Origin: Pseudomonas orientalis
Lineage (GTDB): Bacteria; Pseudomonadota; Gammaproteobacteria; Pseudomonadales; Pseudomonadaceae
Assembly (NCBI RefSeq): GCF_001439815.1
Contig: NZ_JYLM01000006.1
Coordinates: 248,001 to 312,000, forward strand
DNA length: 64,000 nt
Direction of reading: 5' to 3'
In this document: positions 1 to 8,081 of the stretch, piece after piece
Layout of the letters: every line of letters starts with the position of its first letter
Position numbering within the stretch: the first letter of the stretch is position 1
Program-made: the position numbers and the translations under genes
Notes under the pieces: generated by a model
The model's database searches: none
Told to the model about the DNA's origin: nothing
Seen by the model: the letters and a program-made list of their open reading frames with translations, nothing else

Positions 1-756
1 TTCGATCGCATGGCCGAAGGTATGGCCCAGGTTCAGGGTAGCCCGTACCCCGGACTCCCGTTCGTCGGCATTCACCACCAGTGCCTTGGCCGCGCAGGAG
101 CGGGAAATGGCTTCGGTGAGCGCCACCTGGTCGAGGGCGCGCAGGGCGTCCATGTGTTCTTCCAGCCAGGTCAGGAAGGGCTCGTCGCAGATCAGCCCGT
201 ACTTGATGACTTCCGCCAGACCCGCCGACAGCTCGCGCGGTGGCAGGGTGTTGAGGGTCGCGGTGTCGATCAGCACGGCCTGGGGCTGATAGAACGCGCC
301 GACCATGTTCTTGCCCAGCGGATGGTTGATGCCGGTCTTGCCGCCCACCGACGAATCGACCTGGGACAGCAGTGTGGTCGGCACCTGGATGAAATCCACC
401 CCACGCTGGTAGCAGGCGGCCGCAAAGCCGGCCATGTCGCCGATCACTCCGCCGCCCAGGGCGACCACGGTGGTGCGGCGGTCATGCCGTGCGCGCAGCA
501 GGCCATCGAAGATCAGCTGCAGGGTTTCCCAGTTCTTGTGGGCTTCGCCGTCGGGCAGGATCACGGAGATCACCGAGTACGCCGACAGGCTGCGGCTCAG
601 ACGCTCAAGATACAGCGGCGCCACCGTTTCGTTGGAAATGATCGCCACTTGCCGACCGGCAATATGCGGCGCGAGCAGCTCGGGCAGGTCCAGCAGACCT
701 TCGCCAATATGGATCGGGTAGCTGCGCTCGCCTAGATCGACCTTAAGTGTCTGCAT
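1..756 (-). CDS. aroB: 3-dehydroquinate synthase (5' part, runs off the window)
   Basis: Second step of the shikimate pathway: NAD- and metal-dependent cyclisation of DAHP to 3-dehydroquinate in the cytosol. The minus-strand reading begins MQTLKVDLGERSYPIHIG. It contains the nucleotide-binding segment ALGGGVIGDMAGF, then VPTTLLSQVDSSVGGKTGIN and, at the window edge, the metal-ligand stretch NLGHTFGHAI. The first 252 codons are present; the family is about 360-370 residues, so roughly the last 115 lie outside. It sits just downstream of aroK, the usual aroK-aroB pairing of gammaproteobacteria, with 125 bases between them. Confidence 0.96.
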   Translation of the reverse strand, partial: MQTLKVDLGERSYPIHIGEGLLDLPELLAPHIAGRQVAIISNETVAPLYLERLSRSLSAYSVISVILPDGEAHKNWETLQLIFDGLLRARHDRRTTVVALGGGVIGDMAGFAAACYQRGVDFIQVPTTLLSQVDSSVGGKTGINHPLGKNMVGAFYQPQAVLIDTATLNTLPPRELSAGLAEVIKYGLICDEPFLTWLEEHMDALRALDQVALTEAISRSCAAKALVVNADERESGVRATLNLGHTFGHAIE

Positions 757-881
757 GTGTCCCCGCGTTGAAGATATTTTGACGACCGATAACGCCTTGA
801 TCAGACGCTACCTGATGGCTCTACGCCACACCCCGCAAGGTCATGGCGCGCCGCCGAGAATAGCGCATTTGCGGCCAGGCT

Positions 882-1400
882 TTAACGGGGTGCCAGCCGT
901 TGCAGGCGCTCAAGAATATCGAGTACCACCATTCGGGGCGGCCGTTCATCGGTTTCCACCACCAGATCGGCGATCTCCCGATACAGCGGATCGCGCAGCG
1001 AAAGCAGGTCCCGCAGGGTTTTCTCCGGGTTGGCCGTGCGCAGCAATGGGCGATTGCGATCACGGGCGGTGCGACCCACTTGCTGTTCGACCGAGGCATG
1101 CAGATACACCACCCGACCGCCGGCATGCAGGGCGCGGCGATTCTCATCACGCATCACCGCGCCTCCGCCGGTGGCCAATACCACGCCATCGCAGCCGCAC
1201 AGCTCGGCGATCATTGCCTGCTCGCGGTCGCGAAAGCCCAGTTCGCCTTCCTTATCGAAGATCCATGGGATATTGGCGCCCGTGCGCAATTCAATTTCCT
1301 TATCGGAATCTTTGAACGGCAGGCGCAGCTCTTTGGCCAGCAAACGGCCGATGGTGCTTTTTCCAGCCCCCATCGGCCCTACAAGAATCAAATTTCGCAC
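882..1400 (-). CDS. aroK: shikimate kinase
   Basis: ATP-dependent phosphorylation of shikimate to shikimate 3-phosphate. The 172-residue protein has the P-loop GPMGAGKST near residue 9, the shikimate-binding DSD and the GGG motif (LATGGGAVM), and the lid arginines in RDRNRPLL. I chose the GTG start because the protein then begins at the family N-terminus (VRNLILVG), 4 bases after the pilQ stop. A TTG seven codons upstream stays open but would overlap pilQ. Position right after pilQ and before aroB is the standard Pseudomonas order. Confidence 0.95.
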   Translation of the reverse strand: MRNLILVGPMGAGKSTIGRLLAKELRLPFKDSDKEIELRTGANIPWIFDKEGELGFRDREQAMIAELCGCDGVVLATGGGAVMRDENRRALHAGGRVVYLHASVEQQVGRTARDRNRPLLRTANPEKTLRDLLSLRDPLYREIADLVVETDERPPRMVVLDILERLQRLAPR

Positions 1401-1404
1401 AGAA

Positions 1405-2787
1405 TCAACGACTCGCAGCAATCGCCTGGTTATTCATGATACGCGGAGTCAGGAATACCAGCAGCTCGGATTTTTTCTCCGCCCGCACATCGCGCCGGAA
1501 AAGGCGGCCAAGATACGGCACATCGCCCAAAAATGGCACTTTATCTACCACTTTGCTCTGGGTATTGGAAAAAACCCCGCCGATGACAATGGTCTCGCCA
1601 TCCTTGACCAGGACCTTGGCATTGACCTCGTTTTTCTTGATCGGCGGCACGTCGTTGAGCTTGTTCAGGTAGTCGGGCTCATCCTTGGTGACTTTCACCA
1701 CCATGATCACATGATCGTCGGGGGTGATCTGCGGCGTGACCTCCAGCGACAGCGAAGCTTCCTTGAACGACACCGAAGTGGCGCCCTGGGACGTGGATTC
1801 CTGATAGGGAATCTCGGTGCCCTTGAGAATGCGCGCGGTTTCCTTGTCCGAGGTGACCACCTTGGGCTGCGAGACGATTTCGCCGTTGCCGGACTTCTCC
1901 ATGGCGGTCAGCTCAAGGTCCAGCAGCAGGTTGTCGGTGATAAAGGCCAGCCCCAGGCCGGAGGTGCCGGTCAGCGAACCCAGGTCGACAAAGGGTGCAC
2001 TGGGTGGGTTCAGGGGTGGCTGCGCGCCATCCGCCACGGACCTGGAAATACCGCCGGCGCCCCAATTGCCGCGATTGAGCCGCCCGCCCCAGCGCACCCC
2101 CAGGCTTTTGTCGTAATCGACATTGGCCTCGACAATGCGCGCCTCGATCATCACCTGGCGCACCGGGATGTCCAACTGCGCCACGATCCGCCGCAGTTCG
2201 TCCAGCCGCTCCGTGGTCTGGTAGGCGATGATATTGTTGGTGCGATCGTCCACCGCCACCGAGCCGCGCTCGTCGGTCGCGCCTTCCAGGCCGGTCACGG
2301 ACTGGAACAGCTTGGCCAGGTCCGCCGCCTTGGCATAATTGACCTGCAGCAACTCCCGGCGTAACGGCGCCAGCTCAGCCATCTGCTTGCGCGCCTCCAG
2401 CGTCAGCAGTTCGCGTGCGGCCAACTCATCGGCGGGGGCCACCAGCAAAACGCCGGCCTTCACCCGCTTATCCAACCCCTTGGCCTGCAATACCAGGTCC
2501 AGCGCCTGGTCCCAAGGCACATCCTTGAGCCGCAGGGTGATCGACCCCTGTACGTCGTCACCGGCCACCATGTTCAGGCCGGCGACATCGGCAATTTGCT
2601 GCAATGCCGCGCGCAAATCGATGTTCTGGAAATTGAGGTTCATTCTGTCGCCCGTGTAGCCGGCCGACGATGCGCTTTCGGGCGGCGGCAGATGGATTAG
2701 GTCGACGCGATTGGGTACAGCAGCAGCCATCGGCGCCGTGAACGCTATCCATAGCGCCACACCGAAGGACGAGAAAATCCTTTTCAT
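1405..2787 (-). CDS. pilQ: type IV pilus secretin PilQ, short form
   Basis: Outer-membrane secretin forming the type IV pilus exit pore. The 460-residue protein starts with a signal peptide (about 1-23), then an STN/N0-like domain (about 48-100, LNFQNIDLRAALQQIADVAG), an N1 repeat, and the C-terminal secretin domain (about 220-455) with VPFLGDVPYLGRLFR and the terminal LLVFLTPRI strand. P. aeruginosa PilQ is above 700 residues because two AMIN peptidoglycan-binding domains precede N0; these are absent here. Last gene of the pilM-N-OP-Q operon. Confidence 0.93.
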   Translation of the reverse strand: MKRIFSSFGVALWIAFTAPMAAAVPNRVDLIHLPPPESASSAGYTGDRMNLNFQNIDLRAALQQIADVAGLNMVAGDDVQGSITLRLKDVPWDQALDLVLQAKGLDKRVKAGVLLVAPADELAARELLTLEARKQMAELAPLRRELLQVNYAKAADLAKLFQSVTGLEGATDERGSVAVDDRTNNIIAYQTTERLDELRRIVAQLDIPVRQVMIEARIVEANVDYDKSLGVRWGGRLNRGNWGAGGISRSVADGAQPPLNPPSAPFVDLGSLTGTSGLGLAFITDNLLLDLELTAMEKSGNGEIVSQPKVVTSDKETARILKGTEIPYQESTSQGATSVSFKEASLSLEVTPQITPDDHVIMVVKVTKDEPDYLNKLNDVPPIKKNEVNAKVLVKDGETIVIGGVFSNTQSKVVDKVPFLGDVPYLGRLFRRDVRAEKKSELLVFLTPRIMNNQAIAASR

Positions 2788-2800
2788 TTGTTTGATTCCG

Positions 2801-3772
2801 TTATGAGTTGACGTTCAACACCAGGATTCGCGGGCGTTCCAGCCACAGGCCCTGTTCATCGGGAAAACGCTCGACCAGTTCCACATACCTGTCTTGAATG
2901 GACGTGACCTGACCATGATCCGGCCCGAGGTAGTCGCCGACCGCCAGCCGATGCACCGTTGATCCGGCGCGCAACAGCGCGAAGCTGCGCCCACCGCCCG
3001 ACAGCGTACCGACCATGTCGAACTGGTCGATTGCGATACCCTCCAGCAGCCCGCGTGGTCGCGTGAGGTCCGGAGCAAGGGCGGGCCGCCCAGGCCTGTG
3101 CTGCGGTTGCAAGGCAGTGAGTTGAAACGGGTCGCGCAAAGAGGCCGAGTTATAGACAAAGCGCGGGGCCGGGATGACCGCCTGCGACACCCCGGCCTCC
3201 TGGGACGCACGTCGATAGGTCTTGGCAAGCAGGTCAAGACGCAACAACGTCCCCTCGGGCCGCAACGCCAGGTCATGCACCGTGACGATGCGCTGCAACC
3301 CACCCAGGGCACTGACGAACGCCGCCAGGTCGTGATAGGGCCCTGTCACGTCAATCTTCAAGGGCTGTTCGACATGGAACGGCTGCGGGGCCTCATCCAA
3401 CACTGCAATGCCTTCGACCCATACGCCCTTGGCGACCGCCAGCCGCGCGATGTCTTCAAGCAAGGCCGGCACTGCGGCGTCACCGGGCAACTGCCCTTGA
3501 AGATCCGCGACGGCGTCTTCCATCACCCTGACGCGCTCGGTGTACGCCTCAAGGTCTGCGGCCACGCCGGCTTTCTCTTCAATCTGCTCGCGCAGCGCCT
3601 GCTCCCGCGCCTCTAAACCGTGCAATCGCTCCCGTGAAGCCCCCAGGTACGACACCTCCCCTACCAACAGCACCAGGCCGCCCAGCGCGCAGCCAAGCAG
3701 GACCCTTGCAGGCCAGGGCCATTTTGCAGCGTTGTAGGAGAGTGCGGAAAAGTCGAGCCCGGACAGGCTCAT
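2801..3772 (-). CDS. PilO-PilP fusion, type IV pilus alignment subcomplex
   Basis: One 323-residue frame carries two pilus proteins that are normally separate. Residues 1-195 look like PilO: a cytoplasmic start, one membrane helix (about 22-43, RVLLGCALGGLVLLVGE), a coiled coil (about 50-95) and the periplasmic ferredoxin-like domain. Residues about 203-323 look like PilP: FVYNSASLRDPFQL, then RGLLEGIAIDQFDMVGTL and a beta-sandwich. The PilP part has no signal peptide or lipobox of its own, so the PilO helix anchors both. It overlaps pilN by 4 bases and precedes pilQ by 13. Domain assignment is from motif recognition; the fusion itself is read directly. Confidence 0.9.
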   Translation of the reverse strand: MSLSGLDFSALSYNAAKWPWPARVLLGCALGGLVLLVGEVSYLGASRERLHGLEAREQALREQIEEKAGVAADLEAYTERVRVMEDAVADLQGQLPGDAAVPALLEDIARLAVAKGVWVEGIAVLDEAPQPFHVEQPLKIDVTGPYHDLAAFVSALGGLQRIVTVHDLALRPEGTLLRLDLLAKTYRRASQEAGVSQAVIPAPRFVYNSASLRDPFQLTALQPQHRPGRPALAPDLTRPRGLLEGIAIDQFDMVGTLSGGGRSFALLRAGSTVHRLAVGDYLGPDHGQVTSIQDRYVELVERFPDEQGLWLERPRILVLNVNS

Positions 3773-4320
3773 GGTTGCGCCTCGATGGTTTCCCCCTGGC
3801 GCACCATCAACTGAAACTGATGAGTGCCATGCTCACCCTCTGCCTGAACACGCTCGAGTCGCGCGGAATGGCCGCCTTGCGACGCCTCCAGCCGACGCAT
3901 CAACTGGGCGATATCCTGGTTGCTGTCCGCACTGCCGCGGATGCTGAGCGTATCGCCGTTCGCGACCACCTCATGCAAATGAACGCCATCGGGCATCGTG
4001 CGCGCCAACTGATCGAACAGCCGAGCACCGGAAGAGCGAGCCTCGTGCAGGTCCTGCATCACCTTCATGCGCTGCGCCAATTGCTGGCTGCGCTCCTGCA
4101 GGTCGTCGATGGTCTTGATCCGCGAGTCATGCACGGCGACATCCCCGTCCAGGCGGACATTGCGGGTTACCTGGCGGTCTATCGCCTGGTCGATCACCTG
4201 GTCGGCCAACCATACCGCCGCGAGCGCGAGGCACGCAAAGGCCAGCAAAAGTACCAGGAAATACTTGCGGCGCCGTTCCGCCAGCATCTGGCGCCAGGGC
4301 AAAAGATTGATTCGTGTCAT
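3769..4320 (-). CDS. pilN: type IV pilus assembly protein PilN
   Basis: Inner-membrane protein bridging cytoplasmic PilM to periplasmic PilO. The 183-residue protein begins MTRINLLPWR, the conserved cytoplasmic peptide that docks into PilM. One membrane helix follows (about 21-42, FLVLLLAFACLALAAVWL), then a coiled coil and a periplasmic domain with the SIRGSADSNQDIAQLMRRLE stretch. The start is the ATG of that motif, which overlaps the pilM stop by 4 bases (ATGA). A longer open frame upstream only reads through pilM in another frame. Confidence 0.94.
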   Translation of the reverse strand: MTRINLLPWRQMLAERRRKYFLVLLLAFACLALAAVWLADQVIDQAIDRQVTRNVRLDGDVAVHDSRIKTIDDLQERSQQLAQRMKVMQDLHEARSSGARLFDQLARTMPDGVHLHEVVANGDTLSIRGSADSNQDIAQLMRRLEASQGGHSARLERVQAEGEHGTHQFQLMVRQGETIEAQP

Positions 4321-4973
4321 CCAGCGAAACTCCTCAGGGCCAACCCGCAAGCCACTCCCATCCCGTGGGCATCGACGGCCCATTGTGCGCCATCGACTCG
4401 ATGACCCGGCGTGAAGCTGGCAAAATCCTGACGGCAAGCGCGCTCCAATGCAAATGCTTCGACATCCACCACCTGTGTGACCAGCCCGGCCAGGCCCAAG
4501 ACGGCTTCGCGCGCCTCGACCTGCTCGCGCGGGCAAGCGGCCAGCAACACCTCGACCCGCCGCGCTCCCTGGGATGATGGACCGCGTACCTGAAAATCGA
4601 GGGCGACTTCATCCATAGGATAAGGAATGTACTGGTCGGCCTCCATGTGTATCAGCCAGGTCATTTCTTCGTCGCTGAGGCCCGCGTCCATTTCAATCAA
4701 TCGGGTAATGACCGAAGGGCCCGACACCGCCACTGCGGCATGCGTGGCGCAACTGCGCAGTTGCGACACCGCCTGATGCAGCGCCCGCCCTATCCCTTCA
4801 AGGTCAAGCAGCGTGCCGTCGACCACCGCATTCGCCGGCAATCCCTGCATGCCATACCCCTGAATACTGAAACCCTGCGCCGAACGGCCCAGCTCGATCA
4901 GCTTGATACCCTGGTCGTTGATGTCAACGCCGAGGACGACGTCGCGTTTTCGCCTGAAAAATCCCTTTCCCAT
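4317..4973 (-). CDS. pilM: type IV pilus assembly protein PilM, internally deleted
   Basis: PilM is an actin/FtsA-like cytoplasmic protein of about 354 residues that binds the PilN N-terminus. This copy has only 218. The N-terminal part is normal: LGVDINDQGIKLIELGRS, IEMDAGLSDEE, EADQYIPYPMDEVALDF, and VVDVEAFALERA at about 182. The sequence then passes directly to a normal PilM C-terminus ending ACGLALRSFAG. About 130 residues, much of the second half of the fold, are missing in frame with no stop or frameshift. The start ATG has AGGGAG 5 bases upstream. First gene of the operon, divergent from ponA. Confidence 0.88.
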   Translation of the reverse strand: MGKGFFRRKRDVVLGVDINDQGIKLIELGRSAQGFSIQGYGMQGLPANAVVDGTLLDLEGIGRALHQAVSQLRSCATHAAVAVSGPSVITRLIEMDAGLSDEEMTWLIHMEADQYIPYPMDEVALDFQVRGPSSQGARRVEVLLAACPREQVEAREAVLGLAGLVTQVVDVEAFALERACRQDFASFTPGHRVDGAQWAVDAHGMGVACGLALRSFAG

Positions 4974-5190
4974 AAAACTCCCTGAAACTTTGCCTGTCTT
5001 ACCGCCTGATTGCCGCCGGGGAGCGCGCATTCGGTCGGCTTGTTTGAGCCGTGCGAATGACGCCCGAAGGCGAAAAATGCTTTAATGCCCAGCGTTTTTT
5101 CCCGCTTTTATCTGCTGCCCGGGTCGATCCATCGTTTGCCATGCATGCCCCGACGCGTAACTCTTTCTTTTCTCTGGAAATCCAAAAGCC

Positions 5191-7656
5191 TTGATTCGTC
5201 TGCTGAAGTTTTTCGGGTACTCCATTGTCGCGATCGTCTGCGGGCTGCTGCTCGTACTCAGCGGGGCCTATCTCTACCTTAGTCCGGGTTTGCCGTCGGT
5301 AGAGGCCCTCAGAAGTATCCAGTTGCAGATTCCTTTGCGGGTCTACAGCAGCGATGAAAAACTGATCGCGGAGTTCGGCGAAATGCGCCGCACACCGATC
5401 CGTTTCGCCGACATTCCGCCCAATTTCATCAACGCATTGCTGTCGGCTGAAGACGATAATTTCGCCAATCACTACGGCGTCGACCCCGGCAGCCTGGTGC
5501 GCGCAGCCTCGCAGCTGGTAAAAAGCGGACACATTCAATCCGGCGGCAGCACCATCACCATGCAGGTGGCGAAGAACTTCTTCCTCACCAGCGAGCGCAG
5601 TTTTTCGCGCAAAGCCACCGAGATCCTGCTGGCGCTGCAGATCGAACGCCAGCTGACCAAGGACGAAATCCTCGAGCTGTACGTCAACAAGATTTATCTG
5701 GGCAACCGCGCCTATGGCATCGAGGCGGCGTCCCAGGTGTACTACGGCAAGTCGATTCGCGATGCCAGCCTGGCGCAGATGGCGATGATTGCCGGCTTGC
5801 CCAAGGCGCCGTCGCGCTTCAACCCGCTGGCCAACCCGGCGCGCAGCAAGGAACGTCGCGACTGGATTCTGGGGCGCATGTACAAGCTCGGCAAGATCGA
5901 CCAGACCGCCTACGAGAGCGCCGTGGCCGAACCGTTGAACGCCAGCTATCACGTGCCGACGCCGGAAGTGAATGCGCCCTATATCGCCGAAATGGCCCGC
6001 GCTGAAATGGTTGGCCGGTATGGCAGCGAGGCCTACACCGAAGGTTTCCGCGTGACCACTACCGTTCCAAGCAACTTGCAGGAAATTGCCAATCATTCGC
6101 TGCACGACGGCCTGATCACCTATGACCAGCGCCACGGTTATCGCGGCCCTGAGTCGCGCCTGCCGGGCAAGACCCTGAGCGCCTGGACCACCGAGCTGGG
6201 CAAACAACGCTCGATCAGTGGCCTGGAGCCGGCCATCGTCACCCAGGTCAAGAAAGATGGCGTGCAAGTACTGACCCGCACCGGCGAAGCGCACGTGGCG
6301 TGGGACAGCATGAAATGGGCACGTCCGTTCCTGAATACCAACAGCATGGGCCCGATGCCCAAGCAACCGTCCGATGTGGCACAGGTGGGCGATCTGATCC
6401 GTGTGCAACGCCAGGCGGATGACAGTCTGAAATTCAGCCAGGTACCGGTCGCCCAGGGCGCCCTGGTGTCCCTCGACCCGCAAAATGGTGCGATCCGCGC
6501 CCTGGTCGGCGGCTTCGCCTTCGAGCAGAGCAACTACAACCGCGCCACCCAGGCCAAGCGTCAGCCGGGCTCGAGCTTCAAGCCGTTCGTCTACAGCGCC
6601 GCACTGGATAACGGCTATACCGCCGCCAGCCTGGTCAACGATGCACCGATCGTGTTCGTCGATGAGTACCTGGACAAGGTCTGGCGTCCGAAGAACGACA
6701 CCAACACCTTCCTTGGCCCGATCCGCATTCGCGAGGCGCTGTACAAGTCGCGCAACCTGGTATCGATCCGCCTGCTGCAGGCGATGGGCGTGGGCAAGAC
6801 CATCGACTACATGACCCGCTTCGGCTTCGCCAAGTCTGACCTGCCGCCGAATCTGTCCCTGGCCCTGGGTACCGCGACCCTCACGCCGATGGAAATTGCC
6901 ACCGGCTGGAGCACCTTTGCCAACGGCGGCTACAAGATCTCCCCATACCTGATCGACAAGATTGAAAGCCGCAACGGCGACACACTGTTCACCGCCAACC
7001 CGCCACGGGTACCTGGCGATGTGGTCAATGGCGTGGCGGCAACCGATGGTCTCGCCGCGCCGAGTAACGGCGGCATCACCATCGAGCCGACGCCAGGCGC
7101 AACGCCTGCCGCAAACGCTCCAGCTCCGGGCGAGCCACAGGCACCGGCGGTGGCCGAGCGCATCGTGGATGGGCGCACCACCTATATCCTCAACAGCATC
7201 CTGCAGGACGTGATCAAGAAGGGCACCGGCCGGCGTGCATTGGCCCTGGGCCGTGCGGACATCGCGGGCAAGACCGGTACCACCAACGAATCCAAGGATG
7301 CCTGGTTCTCCGGTTACAACGGCGACTACGTGACCACCGTATGGACCGGCTACGACCAGCCGGAAAGCCTGGGTCGTCGAGAGTTCGGCGGTACCGTGGC
7401 GCTGCCGATATGGATGAGCTACATGGGCGCAGCCTTGAAGGACAAGCCGCTGCACACCCAGCCGGAACCGGAAGGCATCCTGAGTCTGCGCATCGACCCG
7501 GTCAGTGGCCGCGCGGCCTCGCCAAGCACGCCGAACGCGTACTTCGAGCTGTTCAAGAGCGAAGACACGCCGCCATCGGTCAACGAGCTGGGCAACGGAG
7601 CTATACCGGGCAGCCCGCTGCCGGCGGACGAAGGCGCGCCGATCGATCTCTTCTAA
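5191..7656 (+). CDS. mrcA: penicillin-binding protein 1A, bifunctional peptidoglycan synthase
   Basis: Class A PBP (PonA) that polymerises and crosslinks peptidoglycan at the inner membrane. The 821 residues include one N-terminal membrane helix (about 8-30), the glycosyltransferase domain with EDDNFANHYG and the QVAKNFFL region, an OB-like insert, and the transpeptidase domain with SSFK (catalytic Ser in QPGSSFKPF), SRN (KSRNLVSIR) and KTG (GKTGTTNESKDAWFSGY). The tail is Pro/Ala rich. It begins with TTG, preceded by a GGAAA about 10 bases away; no nearer in-frame ATG fits the family N-terminus. Divergent from pilM across about 217 bases. Confidence 0.96.
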   Translation: MIRLLKFFGYSIVAIVCGLLLVLSGAYLYLSPGLPSVEALRSIQLQIPLRVYSSDEKLIAEFGEMRRTPIRFADIPPNFINALLSAEDDNFANHYGVDPGSLVRAASQLVKSGHIQSGGSTITMQVAKNFFLTSERSFSRKATEILLALQIERQLTKDEILELYVNKIYLGNRAYGIEAASQVYYGKSIRDASLAQMAMIAGLPKAPSRFNPLANPARSKERRDWILGRMYKLGKIDQTAYESAVAEPLNASYHVPTPEVNAPYIAEMARAEMVGRYGSEAYTEGFRVTTTVPSNLQEIANHSLHDGLITYDQRHGYRGPESRLPGKTLSAWTTELGKQRSISGLEPAIVTQVKKDGVQVLTRTGEAHVAWDSMKWARPFLNTNSMGPMPKQPSDVAQVGDLIRVQRQADDSLKFSQVPVAQGALVSLDPQNGAIRALVGGFAFEQSNYNRATQAKRQPGSSFKPFVYSAALDNGYTAASLVNDAPIVFVDEYLDKVWRPKNDTNTFLGPIRIREALYKSRNLVSIRLLQAMGVGKTIDYMTRFGFAKSDLPPNLSLALGTATLTPMEIATGWSTFANGGYKISPYLIDKIESRNGDTLFTANPPRVPGDVVNGVAATDGLAAPSNGGITIEPTPGATPAANAPAPGEPQAPAVAERIVDGRTTYILNSILQDVIKKGTGRRALALGRADIAGKTGTTNESKDAWFSGYNGDYVTTVWTGYDQPESLGRREFGGTVALPIWMSYMGAALKDKPLHTQPEPEGILSLRIDPVSGRAASPSTPNAYFELFKSEDTPPSVNELGNGAIPGSPLPADEGAPIDLF

Positions 7657-7685
7657 CCCAATCGATGCGCTGACATAGAACCCAT

Positions 7686-7773
7686 GTGGGAGGGGGCTTG
7701 CCCCCGATTGCAGGCTGTCAGCCAATGAATCCGGTGACTGATACACCGCTATCGGGGGCAAGCCCCCTCCCAC
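7686..7773. repeat. REPIN, family A (GTGGGAGGGGGCTTG type)
   Basis: Two inverted arms, GTGGGAGGGGGCTTGCCCCC and its complement, flank a spacer with GTCAGCCAATGAATCCGG. It can fold into one long hairpin. First of ten family A loci in the window, all between genes. It lies just after the ponA stop. Confidence 0.9.
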
Positions 7774-7813
7774 ATTTAGATGCCCACAAGGCTCAATTAA
7801 ACCGCCAGGCACC

Positions 7814-7900
7814 ACGCTTTTGAGCGGGTAGCTCTTCGGAAGATGAAGACGCGCCGATCAATCTCTTCTGACCCAATCAGTGGACTGACATAGAACCCAT
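7814..7900. other. decayed duplicate of the maeB 3' end joined to a duplicate of the ponA 3' end
   Basis: Bases 7814-7840 (CACGCTTTTGAGCGGGTAG and on) match the maeB 3' end at 8102-8130 with few changes. Directly joined at 7841/7842 is a near-copy of the ponA 3' end and trailer (7627-7685), including GCGCCGATCAATCTCTTCTG and the CATAGAACCCAT that precedes the REPIN. The order maeB-tail then ponA-tail is what a tandem duplication of the ponA-maeB junction leaves behind. Neither piece is an open frame now. Confidence 0.75.
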
Positions 7901-7987
7901 GTGGGAGGGGCTTGCTCCCGATTGCGAACTGTCAGCCAATGAATCCGGTGACTGACACACCGCTATCGGGGGCAAGCCCCCTCCCAC
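7901..7987. repeat. REPIN, family A, second copy carried by the duplication
   Basis: Same architecture and nearly the same spacer (GTCAGCCAATGAATCCGGTG) as the copy 215 bases upstream. The left arm has small changes (GTGGGAGGGGCTTGCTCCCG). The shared spacer and shared left flank show it was duplicated together with the ponA tail rather than inserted separately. Confidence 0.88.
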
Positions 7988-8027
7988 ATTTGGGCCTGCG
8001 CCAACCTCGAGATAATTGCCATCCAAC

Positions 8028-8062
8028 AAAAAGCCCCGACTCGCAAGAGCCGGGGCTTTTTT
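8028..8062. terminator. bidirectional Rho-independent terminator between ponA and maeB
   Basis: The stem AGCCCCG / CGGGGCT with loop ACTCGCAAGAGC is flanked by A-rich sequence on the left and TTTTTT on the right. It can stop transcription from both convergent genes. Confidence 0.88.
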
Positions 8063-8081
8063 GTGGGTGCGCTACGCAGGC

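Noticed and set aside
3769..4536. A 255-residue version of PilN
   Set aside because: The extra 72 residues read through pilM in another frame; the INLLPWR start is the family start.
4999..7815. A 938-codon minus-strand open frame opposite ponA
   Set aside because: It is the antisense of a clear PBP1A gene, arises from high GC codon bias, and has no recognisable domain.
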